From Comamonas testosteroni (GTDB taxonomy: Bacteria > Pseudomonadota > Gammaproteobacteria > Burkholderiales > Burkholderiaceae_C): 64,000 nucleotides of DNA. Positions 19,548-29,209 of this stretch are shown in pieces. The DNA lies in contig NZ_KZ984451.1 in the NCBI RefSeq assembly GCF_003569915.1, positions 60,758 through 124,757 of the forward strand, read 5' to 3'. The stretch's first letter is position 1. Each line of letters starts with the position of its first letter. The notes beneath the pieces are model-generated. The model made no database searches, had not been told where the DNA came from, and was given only the letters and a program-made list of their open reading frames with translations. Made by a program: the position numbers and the translations under genes.

Positions 19548-21371
19548 TTAGTCCTGACGGCGATTGCCATACATGCTATCAATTTCGAGGGCATAACGCT
19601 CCAGAATCGGCTTGCGCTTGACCTTCATCGTGGGCGTGAGCAACTGGTTTTCCACGCTCCATGGCTCCAGCGTCAGCAGCAGCGCGCGTGGCTGGGCATA
19701 GCTGGGGAAGTCCACACTCAAAGCCTGCAGGCGCTTGAGTACGACCTGCACCACCACGCTCTGGCGCAGCGTGGCGGGGTCGCTGGCGTCCCAGCCGTTC
19801 TCTGCCGCAAACAGCGGCCAGTTTTCGGCGTTGAGCACGGCAATGGCGCTGATATAGGGGCGGTGGTCACCCAGCACCATGATCTGCTCGATCAGCGGAT
19901 CGGCCAGCAGTGACTGCTCCAGATCGGCGGGCGAGACCTTTTCACCCGTGGAGGTGACGATGATTTCCTTGAGCCGGCCCATCAGGCGAATGCGGCCCTT
20001 GACCATCTCGGCCTGATCGCCGGTGCGCAGCCAGCCGTCCTCGGTAAAGATTTCCGCGCTTTCCTGCGGGCGCTTCCAGTAGCCCTTCATCACAATCGCA
20101 CCGCGCACCTGCAACTCGTGCTGATCGCCAATGCGCACCTCCACACAGGACAGCGGCGCGCCCACGGTCGCGGGGTCGTTACTGTCCAGCGTGACCACGG
20201 AGATCACGGGCGTGGTCTCCGTCATGCCATAGCCTTGCAGCAGCGGCACATCCAGCGCCAGCAGCGCCTTGGCCGTGCTTTGCGGCATGCCCGCGCCGCC
20301 GGTAATGGCCATGCGCACGCAGCCGCCAAAGGTCTGAGAAATCTGCTCGCTCAACATGGCATGGCTGGCCGGTGCGGGTTTGCCGATCAGCGCTGCGTCG
20401 TGCTTGTGCAGATCCGTGATGTCCTGGCGCGCGCAGAAGTTGGCCCAGCCCCATTCCACGGCATCTTCAAAGGCCTGACGTTCTGCGGCAGAGCCAGCGA
20501 GCACCCTCTCAAGCATCTTGGCATGCACGCGTTCATAGATGCGCGGCACGCAGACCAGGATGGTGGGCTTTTCGGTCTGCATGTCTTGCATGAGCAAGGC
20601 CGCAGAGCGCGCATAGGACGTGCAGGCCCCGCTGGCAATGGCCAGGTAGTAGCCGACAGTTCGCTCAAAGGTGTGCGACAGCGGCAGAAAGGACAGAAAA
20701 CGGTCATCGCTGCGCGGCTGCACACGCTGGGCAAAAGCCGAGACATCGGCCATCACATTGGCATGGGTGAGCATCACGCCCTTGGGCTTGCCCGTGGTGC
20801 CCGAGGTGTAGACGATAGCGGCCACATCTTCGGGCTGGGGCAGCGGCGGCGCAGGCTGCGCGGCCAGAACATCGCCCCGCTGCAGCCAGTCGGCCAGCGC
20901 CAGCACGCGCGGCTGCGCGTCCTGCAAGCCTTCAGCCACCACCACGGTCTGCAGCGTGGCCAGCGGGTAGCCCGCGGCGCGCAATCGCTCCCACTGGCTC
21001 AGGCTGCCCAGCACCAGCAGGCTGATTTCGGCGTTGTCAAAGATATAGGCAATGCTGGCCGGGTTGTCCGTGGTGTGCACGGGCACGGCAATCGCACCCA
21101 TCTGCAGCGCGGCCTGGTCGGCGCACATGGCATTGATGCTGTTGGGCAGCCAGATACCGATGCGGTCCCCATGCGCCACTCCGCTTTTCTGCAGGGCTTG
21201 GCGAAAGCGCTGCACGGCGGCGGCAGCCTCGGCCCAGTTCAGTTGCGCCCAGGGCAGGTCTTTGCCCGTGGATTCACGGTAGGCGGGCAGCTCTGGCGTG
21301 GCGGCGGCACGCGCGTTCAACATGTGGGCCAGAGTGGGCTGCTGCGAGGGTTGGAGGCCAGATGGGCTCAT
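19548..21371 (-). CDS. Long-chain acyl-CoA synthetase (AMP-forming, FAA1-like)
   Basis: A 607-aa adenylate-forming enzyme that activates fatty acids with ATP and CoA. The P-loop YTSGTTGKPKGVMLTHAN (residues ~192-209), LQGYGMTETTPVIS, GWLRTGDQAEM and GRLKEIIVTSTGEKVSP are present. The C-terminal lysine motif MKVKRKPILERY is near the end. The architecture with LSFLPLSHTFERTVGYYLAI matches the FAA1/long-chain branch. It starts at ATG 21371. The gene stands alone between the MITE region and the YihY-family gene. Confidence 0.93.
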   Translation of the reverse strand: MSPSGLQPSQQPTLAHMLNARAAATPELPAYRESTGKDLPWAQLNWAEAAAAVQRFRQALQKSGVAHGDRIGIWLPNSINAMCADQAALQMGAIAVPVHTTDNPASIAYIFDNAEISLLVLGSLSQWERLRAAGYPLATLQTVVVAEGLQDAQPRVLALADWLQRGDVLAAQPAPPLPQPEDVAAIVYTSGTTGKPKGVMLTHANVMADVSAFAQRVQPRSDDRFLSFLPLSHTFERTVGYYLAIASGACTSYARSAALLMQDMQTEKPTILVCVPRIYERVHAKMLERVLAGSAAERQAFEDAVEWGWANFCARQDITDLHKHDAALIGKPAPASHAMLSEQISQTFGGCVRMAITGGAGMPQSTAKALLALDVPLLQGYGMTETTPVISVVTLDSNDPATVGAPLSCVEVRIGDQHELQVRGAIVMKGYWKRPQESAEIFTEDGWLRTGDQAEMVKGRIRLMGRLKEIIVTSTGEKVSPADLEQSLLADPLIEQIMVLGDHRPYISAIAVLNAENWPLFAAENGWDASDPATLRQSVVVQVVLKRLQALSVDFPSYAQPRALLLTLEPWSVENQLLTPTMKVKRKPILERYALEIDSMYGNRRQD

Positions 21372-21554
21372 AAACGTTCAAAAATCAAAAAGCAAAGCCC
21401 AGCCTAGAGCCATGCTCAGGCCAGGCTTGTAGGCTGGGATGGGATTTATCCGAGGGCCAGATTGTGCAACGCACGATCCGCCGCTTACCCCAAAAGCGAA
21501 TGCTTGCTATCGAAAATTGAGCTATCTGCCCATGATATTCATAGAGTTGCGTGC

Positions 21555-23279
21555 TTAAACTCTATGAATATTGATCAGCTCTGCCATCGTCATCTCTGAA
21601 AGCTGGGCGCGCTGCCACAGCGGCTGCACGGCTTCGGAAGGCTGCAGCAACAAGGCCTGCACCAGTGGCTCCACCCGCGTCGCGAAGGGATCCACCAGCA
21701 GCACATAGCGCGGCTCGGTGCTCTCCAGCGAGCTAAAGGCCTCGGGCGGCTGCACGGCGCCCACCCAGTCCAGCAGCGCCAGCGACTGCAGCACGGGCTG
21801 GATCTGCGAGGCCTCGATACGCAGGCGGCGCGAGAGCTGGCGCACAAACAGGCCTTTGTGGGGCAGATCGCGCTCCTTGGCCAGGCACTGCAGGATTTCC
21901 ACCGCCAGCTCGAACTGCCAGCCCCGGTGGCCCGTCAGCCGCTCCACGCCACTCAGCACCGTGGGCAGATAGGCCGTGACCAGCGCGCCCAGCAGCACGA
22001 TGCTCCAGGCCACATACATCCAGATCAGCAAGATGGGCAGCGTGGCAAAGGTGCCGTAGATGACGGAGTACGTGGGCACGGACGACAGATACAGGCCCAG
22101 CACCTTCTTGGCCACTTCCATGAAGACGGCCACAAAAATGCCGCCCACCCAGGCATCGCGCCAGCGCACGGGCGTGTTGGGCACATAGTGGTACAGGCCC
22201 GCCATGCCGGCGGCCAGCACCAGGAATTCGATGGAGTCGAAGATAAAGCGCAGGCTTTGCGGCAGCGCCTCCACCAGCCCTTTGGAGGCTGACATCACAT
22301 AGGACGAGAGCACCAGACTCAAGCCCAGCACCACCGGCCCCAGCGTAATACCTGCCCAGTAAATCAGCACACGCTGGCCCAGCGGCCGCAACTGGCGCAC
22401 GCGCCAGATGTTGTTGAGCGTGCGGTCGATAGTCAGGATCAGCATCACCGCCGTGACGATCAGAATCGAAAAGCCCGCCATCCCGAGCTGGCTGGCCTTG
22501 GACGCGAACTGCGTGAGATAGCCCAGCACCTGGCGCGCGATGGTCTCGGGGATCAGGCTGTCCATCAGCCAGCGCTCCAGCACCAGTTGCACCTTGCCAA
22601 AAATCGGGAAGGCCGTGAACAGCGCCAGCGCCACGATAAAAAACGGCACCAGCGCCAGCAGCGAAGTGAAAGTCAGGCTGCTGGCGGTGACGCCCAGCCG
22701 GTCTTCCTTGAAACGCTCGCGCAGCACCTGGGCCGTGTTGCGCCAGGGAAAGGTCTGCAACCGCTGATGAATGCGGCGGCTTTTACGGCGCACACCGGTC
22801 TTGAACTCTTGCTTGCTGGGGATGTGCACCTTGGGCCGGGGCGCGTTCGCCAGCACAGACTTCCAGCCGCGCTTGAGTGTCTTTCCCGCACCGGCGGCAG
22901 CGCCCAACGCAGCGCCCATGGCCTCACCCGCCGCCGCGCGCGCGGCCTGAGCAGCATGAGCAGCCTGCGTGGCAGGTGCAGATACTCCTGAATCAATAGC
23001 ACCATGCCTATATGTATTATGGACATGAGGCTGATTTGACTCAAAATCCGTCAAAACCGCCTCTTCCTGAGCCCCCCAAGCGGCAGGGGCGGCAGGTGGC
23101 TGCGCGTCAAACTGCGGCTCCTGGCGGGTCTGCTGAGCAGGCCCAGCGGGCTGCAATGGAGGTTGGGGCGCAACAGGCGGCTCGCCCGTCATCAAAGGCA
23201 ATTGTGTTTGAGGCTGAGATGGCGATGGTGTCTGCCCCTCCAGCGCGGCCCAGAATCCTGCCCTGTCGTTTTTCTTCAT
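21555..23279 (-). CDS. YihY/BrkB-family inner membrane protein with long N- and C-terminal extensions
   Basis: A 574-aa protein starting at ATG 23279 (MKKNDRAGFWAALEG) with GAGAGGGGG upstream. The first ~170 residues are Pro/Gln/Ala-rich and probably disordered. The YihY core follows: FPWRNTAQVLRERFKEDRLG, then six membrane segments including LTFTSLLALVPFFIVALALF and the family-typical YHYVPNTPVRWRDAWVGG. After ~residue 430 a cytoplasmic winged-helix-like tail appears (LAKERDLPHKGLFVRQLSRRLRIEASQIQPVLQ). The function of the family is unknown; earlier assignment as RNase BN was wrong for E. coli YihY. The gene end overlaps a small inverted repeat (AGAGTT/AACTCT). Confidence 0.88.
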   Translation of the reverse strand: MKKNDRAGFWAALEGQTPSPSQPQTQLPLMTGEPPVAPQPPLQPAGPAQQTRQEPQFDAQPPAAPAAWGAQEEAVLTDFESNQPHVHNTYRHGAIDSGVSAPATQAAHAAQAARAAAGEAMGAALGAAAGAGKTLKRGWKSVLANAPRPKVHIPSKQEFKTGVRRKSRRIHQRLQTFPWRNTAQVLRERFKEDRLGVTASSLTFTSLLALVPFFIVALALFTAFPIFGKVQLVLERWLMDSLIPETIARQVLGYLTQFASKASQLGMAGFSILIVTAVMLILTIDRTLNNIWRVRQLRPLGQRVLIYWAGITLGPVVLGLSLVLSSYVMSASKGLVEALPQSLRFIFDSIEFLVLAAGMAGLYHYVPNTPVRWRDAWVGGIFVAVFMEVAKKVLGLYLSSVPTYSVIYGTFATLPILLIWMYVAWSIVLLGALVTAYLPTVLSGVERLTGHRGWQFELAVEILQCLAKERDLPHKGLFVRQLSRRLRIEASQIQPVLQSLALLDWVGAVQPPEAFSSLESTEPRYVLLVDPFATRVEPLVQALLLQPSEAVQPLWQRAQLSEMTMAELINIHRV

Positions 23280-23398
23280 GCCAGCCCCCTCTCCAGTCTC
23301 GCCGTGCGGCGGCAAAGCTGCGCCAAATCAAGCGCGCAGAGCAAAACAAAGGATTCCGGGACGAATGAGGCTGCCATGGTCGATATGATGCCATTGCT

Positions 23399-23854
23399 AT
23401 GACCGACGCCCCCTCTCAAGACGCCGCCCCTCACACTTGCTCACCCAATTATGCTGCGCTGCCGCAACCACAGGCAGAACCGCAGGCCGATGTTGCCGCC
23501 ACGCGCTGGCTCGCCGTGGGCAGTCTGCTGGCCCTAATGGCGCTGTGCGTGGCCTGGGAGCTATGGCTCGCCCCTTTGCGCGAAGGCGGCACCTGGCTGT
23601 TTCTCAAGGCGCTGCCGCTGGCGTTTGCGGTGATTGGCCTGCTCAAGCGCCGCATGTACACCTATCGCTGGGTAAGCCTGCTGGTGTGGCTGTACTTCAC
23701 CGAAGGCGTGGTGCGCGCCTGGAGCGACAAGCCCCCCAGCAACTGGCTGGCCATGGGCGAGATTGCGCTGTGCGTGCTGCTGTTTATCGCCTGCGCGGCT
23801 CATGTGCGGCTGCGCCAGAAAGCCGCGAAAGCAGCTCAGCTCAATCCGGTGTAA
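23399..23854 (+). CDS. DUF2069 membrane protein
   Basis: A 151-aa protein with a ~33-residue hydrophilic N-terminus and about four membrane segments (WLAVGSLLALMALCVAWELW, LFLKALPLAFAVIGLL, YRWVSLLVWLYFTEGVVRAW, MGEIALCVLLFIACAAHV). The pattern KRRMYTYRWVSLLVWLYFTEG is characteristic of DUF2069, a small proteobacterial family without known function. It is divergent from the YihY gene and its end overlaps the LysR gene end by 14 bp. Confidence 0.85.
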   Translation: MTDAPSQDAAPHTCSPNYAALPQPQAEPQADVAATRWLAVGSLLALMALCVAWELWLAPLREGGTWLFLKALPLAFAVIGLLKRRMYTYRWVSLLVWLYFTEGVVRAWSDKPPSNWLAMGEIALCVLLFIACAAHVRLRQKAAKAAQLNPV

Positions 23855-24776
23855 TGCCCTCAAACCGCGCCAGCGTCTGCACCTGCGCGGCCAGCGCCTC
23901 AAACAACAGCTGCGCTGCCGGTGACAGCGCCCTGCGTGGCCGCTGAATCAGCAGCGTGCGGCGCAGAATGCGCGGCTCGTCCAGCACCCTGAAGCCCAGG
24001 TCCCCGCGTGAGGGGTGCTGCGCCGTCAGCGCCGGGACAATGCTCACGCCCAGACCCAGACTCACGGCCTCGAACAGCAGTTGCGGGTTGGACAGGCGCA
24101 GCGCGGTCTGCAGCACATTGGGCGGCATACCCGGCGCTGCGGCGAGCAACTGGCTGATGGCGGTATCGGCCGTCAAACCCACAAAAGGCAGATGCGCCAG
24201 ATCCGCCGCCGTCAGCCGCTTAGCCTTGAGCAAAGGTTCGTCGGATCGTGCCACCAGCCCCATGGCGTCGCTGACCAGCGGCTCGGTCACCAGATCGCCA
24301 CCCGCCGGGTGCGCCGCGCCCACGCCAAAGTCCACCAACCCGGCCTGCACGCGCTGGGCAATGCCTTCGGCGCTGTCCTCGATCAGATCGACCTCAATGC
24401 CCGGGTGCTGCGCGCGCAGTGCTGGCAAAACCGGCAGCAGCAACACGGCCAGCACCGAAGGGGCGGCTGCAATGCGCACCTTGCCCCGGCGCAGCGCGGC
24501 CAAGTCGCTGAGGTTTTGAAAGCCCTGCTCCAGCGTATCAAAGGCCTGACGCACATCCTGCAAAAACGCCTGCCCGGCAGCCGTCAAGCCCACCGTGCGC
24601 GTGGTGCGGTCAAACAAACGCATGCCCAGCGCGTCTTCAAGCTGACGAATGGATTCGGACAGCGCGGACTGCGTCAGGCACAGCTCCCGCGCTGCTGGCG
24701 CAAACGCACCCTGGCGCGCGACCTCATCAAAGGCGCGCAGCTGGCGCAGGCTGACATTATTCGGAAATACCGGCAT
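23841..24776 (-). CDS. LysR-family transcriptional regulator
   Basis: About 311 aa from ATG 24776 (MPVFPNNVSLRQLRAF); a start 13 codons upstream (24815) is also open and cannot be excluded since both ribosome sites are weak. The N-terminal winged helix-turn-helix (residues ~8-66, FAPAARELCLTQSALSESIRQLEDALGMRLFDR) is followed by the effector domain from ~residue 92. The gene is divergent from the FAD oxidase gene (120 bp apart), the classical LysR layout, so it probably controls that gene. The inducer is unknown. Confidence 0.92.
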   Translation of the reverse strand: MPVFPNNVSLRQLRAFDEVARQGAFAPAARELCLTQSALSESIRQLEDALGMRLFDRTTRTVGLTAAGQAFLQDVRQAFDTLEQGFQNLSDLAALRRGKVRIAAAPSVLAVLLLPVLPALRAQHPGIEVDLIEDSAEGIAQRVQAGLVDFGVGAAHPAGGDLVTEPLVSDAMGLVARSDEPLLKAKRLTAADLAHLPFVGLTADTAISQLLAAAPGMPPNVLQTALRLSNPQLLFEAVSLGLGVSIVPALTAQHPSRGDLGFRVLDEPRILRRTLLIQRPRRALSPAAQLLFEALAAQVQTLARFEGITPD

Positions 24777-24896
24777 AACCAAGCAATTTATTTCGATTGT
24801 TCTGAAGTCTGCCATGAACTACGCTTGGGGTTTGGTTTTCTGGCCCTTGCACAAGTGCCAGAATTTCACCCGCTTTTGTTTTCTCCCCCGCTCACC

Positions 24897-26327
24897 ATGA
24901 CTTCCACTGCCCTGCTTGATTCCCTGCGCCAGATCGTCGGCCCCACCCATGTGCTTGCCGATGGCGACTTGACCGCCTACGAGCAGGACTGGCGCAAGCG
25001 CGTGCACGGCAAGGCCCTGGCCGTGGTGCGCCCCGGCAATACGGCCGAAGTCGCCGCCGTGGTCAAGGCCTGCGCGGCGGCCAGCGTGCAAATCGTGCCC
25101 CAGGGTGGCAACACCGGCCTGTCGGTGGGCTCCACCCCCGACAACAGCGGCCAGCAGATCGTGCTCAACCTCACACGCTTGAACCAGATTCGCCATATCG
25201 ACAAGGACAATCTGACCTTCACGGTCGAAGCGGGCTGCATTCTGCAAAACCTGCAGGATCTGGCAGACAAGCAAGGCCTGCTCTTTCCCCTTTCTCTGGC
25301 CGCAGAAGGCAGTTGCACGATTGGTGGCAATCTGGGCACCAACGCAGGCGGCACGCAGGTAGTGCGCTATGGAAATACGCGTGAGCTGTGCCTGGGGCTG
25401 GAAGTCGTCACCCCGCAGGGCGAGGTCTGGGACGGCCTCAAAGGTCTGCGCAAGGACAACACCGGCTATGACCTGCGCGATCTGTTCATCGGCAGCGAAG
25501 GCACGCTGGGCATCATCACCGCCGCGACCATGAAGCTGTTTCCCCAGCCTGCGGCCCAGCTCACCGCCTTTGCCGCCGTGCCCAGCATGGAAGCGGCCGT
25601 GCGCCTGCTCGGTCTGGCGCACCAGCACCTGGGCGCGGGCCTCACGGGCTTTGAAGTCATGGGCCAGTTTGCGCTAAGCCTGGTCGTCAAACATATGCCG
25701 CAGCTGCGTGTCCCGTTTGCGGATATGGGCGACGAAGCGCCTTACTGCGTGCTGCTGGAAAACAGCGACAGCGAATCCGAGCAGCACGCCCGCCTGCGCT
25801 TTGAGCATCTGCTGGAGCTGGCTTTTGAAGACGGCTGCGTGGTCAATGCCGTCGTGGCCGAGAGCCTGACCCAGGCCCATGAGCTGTGGCATATCCGCGA
25901 GAGCATTCCGCTGGCTCAGGCCGAAGAAGGGCTGAATATCAAGCACGACATCTCGGTCGCCGCATCGCGCATTCCTGCTTTTGTGGAGCATGCCGATGCA
26001 GTGCTCAAGCGCGAGATTCCCGGCGTGCGCCTGGTCAACTTTGGCCATTTGGGCGACGGCAATCTGCACTACAACGTGCAAGTGCCCGAAGGCGAAGACG
26101 GCAAGGCGTTTTTGCGCGAGAAGGAAGCACTGGTCAACCACCTTGTCTATGAAGCCGTGGCCGCGTTTGGCGGCTCTTTCTCGGCCGAGCATGGCGTGGG
26201 CGCACTCAAGACTGACAAGCTTGAGAAATACCAGTCTCCCGTGGCGCTATCCATGATGCGCGCTATCAAAAATGCACTGGACCCTCAGGGCATCATGAAC
26301 CCCGGCGTGGTGCTGGCGCGCGGCTGA
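24897..26327 (+). CDS. FAD-linked 2-hydroxyacid oxidase/dehydrogenase (GlcD / D-2-hydroxyglutarate dehydrogenase-like)
   Basis: A 476-aa flavoprotein from ATG 24897 (MTSTALLDSLRQIVG). The FAD-binding PCMH domain shows PGNTAEVAAVVKAC, PQGGNTGLSVG and GSCTIGGNLGTNAGG. The C-terminal domain ends with FGHLGDGNLHYNV, whose histidines bind the metal or substrate, and SFSAEHGVGALK. The family oxidises D-2-hydroxyacids such as glycolate, D-lactate or D-2-hydroxyglutarate and passes electrons to quinone or ETF. No GlcE/GlcF partners are adjacent, which favours the single-subunit D-2-hydroxyglutarate or D-lactate type. A much longer open frame upstream is an artefact antisense to the lysR gene. Confidence 0.9.
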   Translation: MTSTALLDSLRQIVGPTHVLADGDLTAYEQDWRKRVHGKALAVVRPGNTAEVAAVVKACAAASVQIVPQGGNTGLSVGSTPDNSGQQIVLNLTRLNQIRHIDKDNLTFTVEAGCILQNLQDLADKQGLLFPLSLAAEGSCTIGGNLGTNAGGTQVVRYGNTRELCLGLEVVTPQGEVWDGLKGLRKDNTGYDLRDLFIGSEGTLGIITAATMKLFPQPAAQLTAFAAVPSMEAAVRLLGLAHQHLGAGLTGFEVMGQFALSLVVKHMPQLRVPFADMGDEAPYCVLLENSDSESEQHARLRFEHLLELAFEDGCVVNAVVAESLTQAHELWHIRESIPLAQAEEGLNIKHDISVAASRIPAFVEHADAVLKREIPGVRLVNFGHLGDGNLHYNVQVPEGEDGKAFLREKEALVNHLVYEAVAAFGGSFSAEHGVGALKTDKLEKYQSPVALSMMRAIKNALDPQGIMNPGVVLARG

Positions 26328-26344
26328 TTGGCGTCGCTTCAATG

Positions 26345-26380
26345 AAAAAGCCCTGCAGATTGAGGTCTTTGGGGCTTTTT
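26345..26380 (+). terminator. Terminator of the FAD-oxidase gene
   Basis: The stem AAAAAGCCC/GGGCTTTTT with an 18-base loop lies just after the stop; the T-run follows on the + strand. Confidence 0.6.
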
Positions 26381-26408
26381 AACGAAAACACTCATCCAAG
26401 ATGAGTCA

Positions 26409-26987
26409 ATGATGTTCAACCACCGACTCCAAGCCATTGCCGCAGTTGTTTTGATGCTTTCCACCACACTTACTCTCGCACAGGCACAGGTATTCCCCCA
26501 GGCCGAAGCGTTCTCCGCTGCGGTGATGAATGGTGAAATCGAAAAAGTGCGCCAGTTTCTCAGGCAAGAACCGCGTTTGGCTGCATCGCGCACCTCTGAT
26601 GGCTGGCCCACTTTCTTGCAACAAGCGGTGACTTTTTCACCCGAGATTCTGGCGCTGCTGCTGGCGAACGGAGCCGACCCCAATACACGCAATGCCGAAG
26701 GTGAAACATTGCTGCACCTGATTGCAGATCCCACAGCGATTCGGCTTTTACTCGCAGCGGGGGCGGATATGGAAGCGCGTGACAACAAAGGTTGGTCACC
26801 ACTCATGAGCCATGCCCCCGATGAAACCACCGGCCCCGATGCGATCTACACCCTACTGGCTGAGGGAGCCAACCCCAATGCCAAGGGGCACAAGGGCGAA
26901 ACCGCTGCCTCTTTGCTACCGCGAGGAAGCCGGTTTGAGCAGATAAAAGAGGCTATGCAACAGTCTGCGCGGCAGCACCGCCCATAA
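26409..26987 (+). CDS. Exported ankyrin-repeat protein
   Basis: A 192-aa protein with a clear Sec signal peptide (residues 1-27, hydrophobic AIAAVVLMLSTTLTLAQAQ with an AQA cleavage site). Ankyrin units follow: residues ~33-60 (AFSAAVMNGEIEKVRQFL), 68-95 (FLQQAVTFSPEILALLLANGADPN), 98-126 (NAEGETLLHLI...LLLAAGADMEARDNKG) and 128-165. Small periplasmic ankyrin proteins occur in many proteobacteria, often next to catalase or contact-dependent toxin genes, but nothing of that kind is adjacent here. A tandem ATGATG start gives two possible start codons three bases apart. Confidence 0.85.
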   Translation: MMFNHRLQAIAAVVLMLSTTLTLAQAQVFPQAEAFSAAVMNGEIEKVRQFLRQEPRLAASRTSDGWPTFLQQAVTFSPEILALLLANGADPNTRNAEGETLLHLIADPTAIRLLLAAGADMEARDNKGWSPLMSHAPDETTGPDAIYTLLAEGANPNAKGHKGETAASLLPRGSRFEQIKEAMQQSARQHRP

Positions 26988-27183
26988 GCGGGGGATACCG
27001 CGAAAAGCGCCAGCGACTGAGGAAGCTCCGCCAGAGCAAGAAGCTGAGGCACAGCTGGAAAACGAGTAGCCAGACGCGCCCGCGCCACCGATCCGCCAAG
27101 CCTGCGCAAAAAAGCGCTAGACCTTCCTGACATATGCCTGTACTGTCGGCAGAGGTTCAGCAACTTCGTTGGAGGTTCATCCC

Positions 27184-27369
27184 TTGAGCAAAACCAAAGA
27201 GTCAACCGTGCACCACGTTGTGGAAGCCAAGCGGTGGGAGCTAAGTCGGGAAGCCGAGCGCATCACCTATACAGCTGACCAGGCTGTGCCGATACAGATG
27301 GACTGGCGCAAACGCGAAACCTATTCCGCCTCTGACCTGAATTACCGCGGCAGAACCAAGACCCCGTAG
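27184..27369 (+). CDS. Small hypothetical protein, TTG start
   Basis: A 61-aa hydrophilic frame (SKTKESTVHHVVEAKRWELS...) starting at TTG 27184, eight bases after a strong GGAGG. It is rich in charged residues with no membrane segment or known motif. A rho-independent terminator follows the stop by under 20 bases, which together with the ribosome site argues for a real small gene. No ATG is available. Function unknown. Confidence 0.5.
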   Translation: MSKTKESTVHHVVEAKRWELSREAERITYTADQAVPIQMDWRKRETYSASDLNYRGRTKTP

Positions 27370-27387
27370 ACGCAGACATACAAACCC

Positions 27388-27415
27388 ATCCCGCCGTCAA
27401 GCGGGATTTTTGTTT
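27388..27415 (+). terminator. Terminator after the small hypothetical gene
   Basis: The stem ATCCCGC/GCGGGAT with a CGTCAA loop is followed by TTTTTGTTT. Confidence 0.8.
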
Positions 27416-27423
27416 CCAGCGCC

Positions 27424-28026
27424 CTATTTCACCTGCAGATCCCTGATCAAACTCTGCACCGACTCCGGCCAGGAAATCTCTGCCCCGGCCACATCGGTAA
27501 AGTCGGTCAGTTGCCCGCCGCTCAACAGCAGGACACGCAGGCCATTGCGCTCGGTATCGATCACAATCGCAGCCGATTCCTCGCCACCCATATGGCGGCG
27601 GTTGCCATAGACCATCAACCGCCCTCCATCTGCCGACAGCGGACCCACGGTGTCGAGGTTCTGGAGAATGGTTGCATAGTCAGACCCGGTCAACGCCTTC
27701 AGCCGCTCGGCCAGCACACCGGTCTTCAAATAATCGACCCCATCCCAGCGGTATTTGCCTTCCAGAGCCTTGAGGCTGCTCAGGCTCTCTTCGCCGGGCT
27801 TTGCCACATGCAGCGCCACTATTTGCTGAACGGTGCCGCTGGGCACGATCTCGGCCGTGGCTGCGGGCTCCTGTGCCTGCGCGGGAGCTGCTGGGGCCGC
27901 TACGGGAGCAGAAGTGTGCGCAGGAATGGGGGCGGGTGCAGACGTGGGGGCGGGCGCATCATTGCAAGCCGCCAGCATTGCAGCGCAGGTCAGCGCGCAG
28001 GCGGCGCTCATCAGATTTCGGGGCAT
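27424..28026 (-). CDS. Lipoprotein of unknown function
   Basis: A 200-aa protein starting at ATG 28026 with AGAGGAA upstream; an overlapping GTG one codon before is possible. The signal peptide ends in the lipobox MLAAC (Cys near residue 21), followed by a Pro/Ala-rich linker of ~40 residues that would span away from the membrane. The folded part (residues ~70-200) contains LEGKYRWDGVDYLKTGVLAERLKALTGSDY and VYGNRRHMGGEESAAIVIDTERNGLRVLL. The last part resembles lysozyme-inhibitor-like or DUF-type small periplasmic domains only loosely, so no function is claimed. Confidence 0.8.
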   Translation of the reverse strand: MPRNLMSAACALTCAAMLAACNDAPAPTSAPAPIPAHTSAPVAAPAAPAQAQEPAATAEIVPSGTVQQIVALHVAKPGEESLSSLKALEGKYRWDGVDYLKTGVLAERLKALTGSDYATILQNLDTVGPLSADGGRLMVYGNRRHMGGEESAAIVIDTERNGLRVLLLSGGQLTDFTDVAGAEISWPESVQSLIRDLQVK

Positions 28027-28264
28027 CACACGGGTTTCCTCTGTCGAATCCTTTCATTGTGCAGGTGCAGCAAGCCTATGCCCTGCTTACCGGCGCAAGA
28101 CATAGGCCCATTGATCTGGCTCGCCTTCGCCGCCCGCCCGGCCATGGCAAACTCAGACTATGGCTGGCCTGGGTGTCAGCCCCATTCAAGAGACGGCCCG
28201 CCTCAGGTACGCTGATGCGCTGTATGACCGCTGAGCCGTCCTGTCCTGTTGACCCGATAGCACC

Positions 28265-29092
28265 ATGAACGCCACCTCCACCCTGCGCCCCGTGCGCTGC
28301 CAGTACGAAACATTCATGCGCCATGTCTTCGAGCATGGCACAGCCAAGACGGACCGCACGGGCACCGGTACGCGCAGCGTGTTCGGCTACCAGATGCGTT
28401 TTGACCTGAATGAAGGCTTTCCGCTGGTCACGACCAAGAAGGTGCACCTGAAATCCATCATTCTCGAGCTGCTATGGTTTCTGCGCGGCGACAGCAATGT
28501 CAAGTGGCTGCAGGAGCGCGGCTGCACCATCTGGGACGAGTGGGCCGACAAGGAAACCGGCGACCTCGGCCCTGTGTACGGCGTGCAGTGGCGCAGTTGG
28601 CCCAAGGCCGATGGCTCGCATATCGACCAGATTTCCGAAGTCGTCAAGCAGCTCAAGACCAGCCCCGACAGCCGACGCATCATCGTCAGCGCCTGGAATG
28701 TGGCCGAGCTGGACCAGATGGCGCTGATGCCCTGCCACTCCTTCTTCCAGTTCTATGTGGCAGACGGCAAGCTCAGCTGCCAGCTGTACCAGCGCAGCGC
28801 CGATATCTTTTTGGGCGTGCCCTTCAACATCGCCAGCTACGCGCTGCTGACCCATATGCTGGCCCAGCAATGCGGCCTGGAAGTGGGTGACTTCATCTGG
28901 ACCGGCGGCGACTGCCATATCTACAACAACCACTTCGAGCAGGTACAGACCCAGCTGGCACGCCAGCCCTTTGCCTACCCGACGCTGAACATCAAACGCA
29001 AGCCTGACTCCATCTTTGGCTACGAGTACGAAGACTTTGAAGTGCTGGACTATCAGCACCACGCCGGCATCAAGGCGCCTGTGGCGGTTTAA
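28265..29092 (+). CDS. thyA: Thymidylate synthase
   Basis: A 275-aa enzyme methylating dUMP to dTMP with 5,10-methylene-tetrahydrofolate, which is oxidised to dihydrofolate. It contains [20 protein letters not shown], the catalytic cysteine in [35 protein letters not shown] and [13 protein letters not shown]. Length and motifs are normal. folA follows 117 bp downstream and would regenerate tetrahydrofolate, the usual functional pair. glyA at 5.8 kb supplies the one-carbon unit. Confidence 0.97.
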   Translation: MNATSTLRPVRCQYETFMRHVFEHGTAKTDRTGTGTRSVFGYQMRFDLNEGFPLVTTKKVHLKSIILELLWFLRGDSNVKWLQERGCTIWDEWADKETGDLGPVYGVQWRSWPKADGSHIDQISEVVKQLKTSPDSRRIIVSAWNVAELDQMALMPCHSFFQFYVADGKLSCQLYQRSADIFLGVPFNIASYALLTHMLAQQCGLEVGDFIWTGGDCHIYNNHFEQVQTQLARQPFAYPTLNIKRKPDSIFGYEYEDFEVLDYQHHAGIKAPVAV

Positions 29093-29140
29093 GCTTGCGG
29101 CTTCACTATAAAAACCAAAGCTGATAGTCTTTATATTGCT

Positions 29141-29172
29141 TTGACTTCAGATTGAAAACCATCTGAAGTCTA
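29141..29172 (+). repeat. Hairpin between thyA and folA
   Basis: GACTTCAGAT and its complement ATCTGAAGTC flank a 10-12 base A-rich loop between the two genes. No T-run follows, so it looks like an RNA-processing or attenuating structure rather than a standard terminator. Confidence 0.5.
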
Positions 29173-29209
29173 TGAATATCAAGGACTATCCGCTTCTTCA
29201 TTGATAGCA

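Noticed and set aside
24015..24896. Long N-terminal extension of the FAD-oxidase frame
   Set aside because: It is antisense to the lysR gene and lacks family similarity; the conserved start is ATG 24897.
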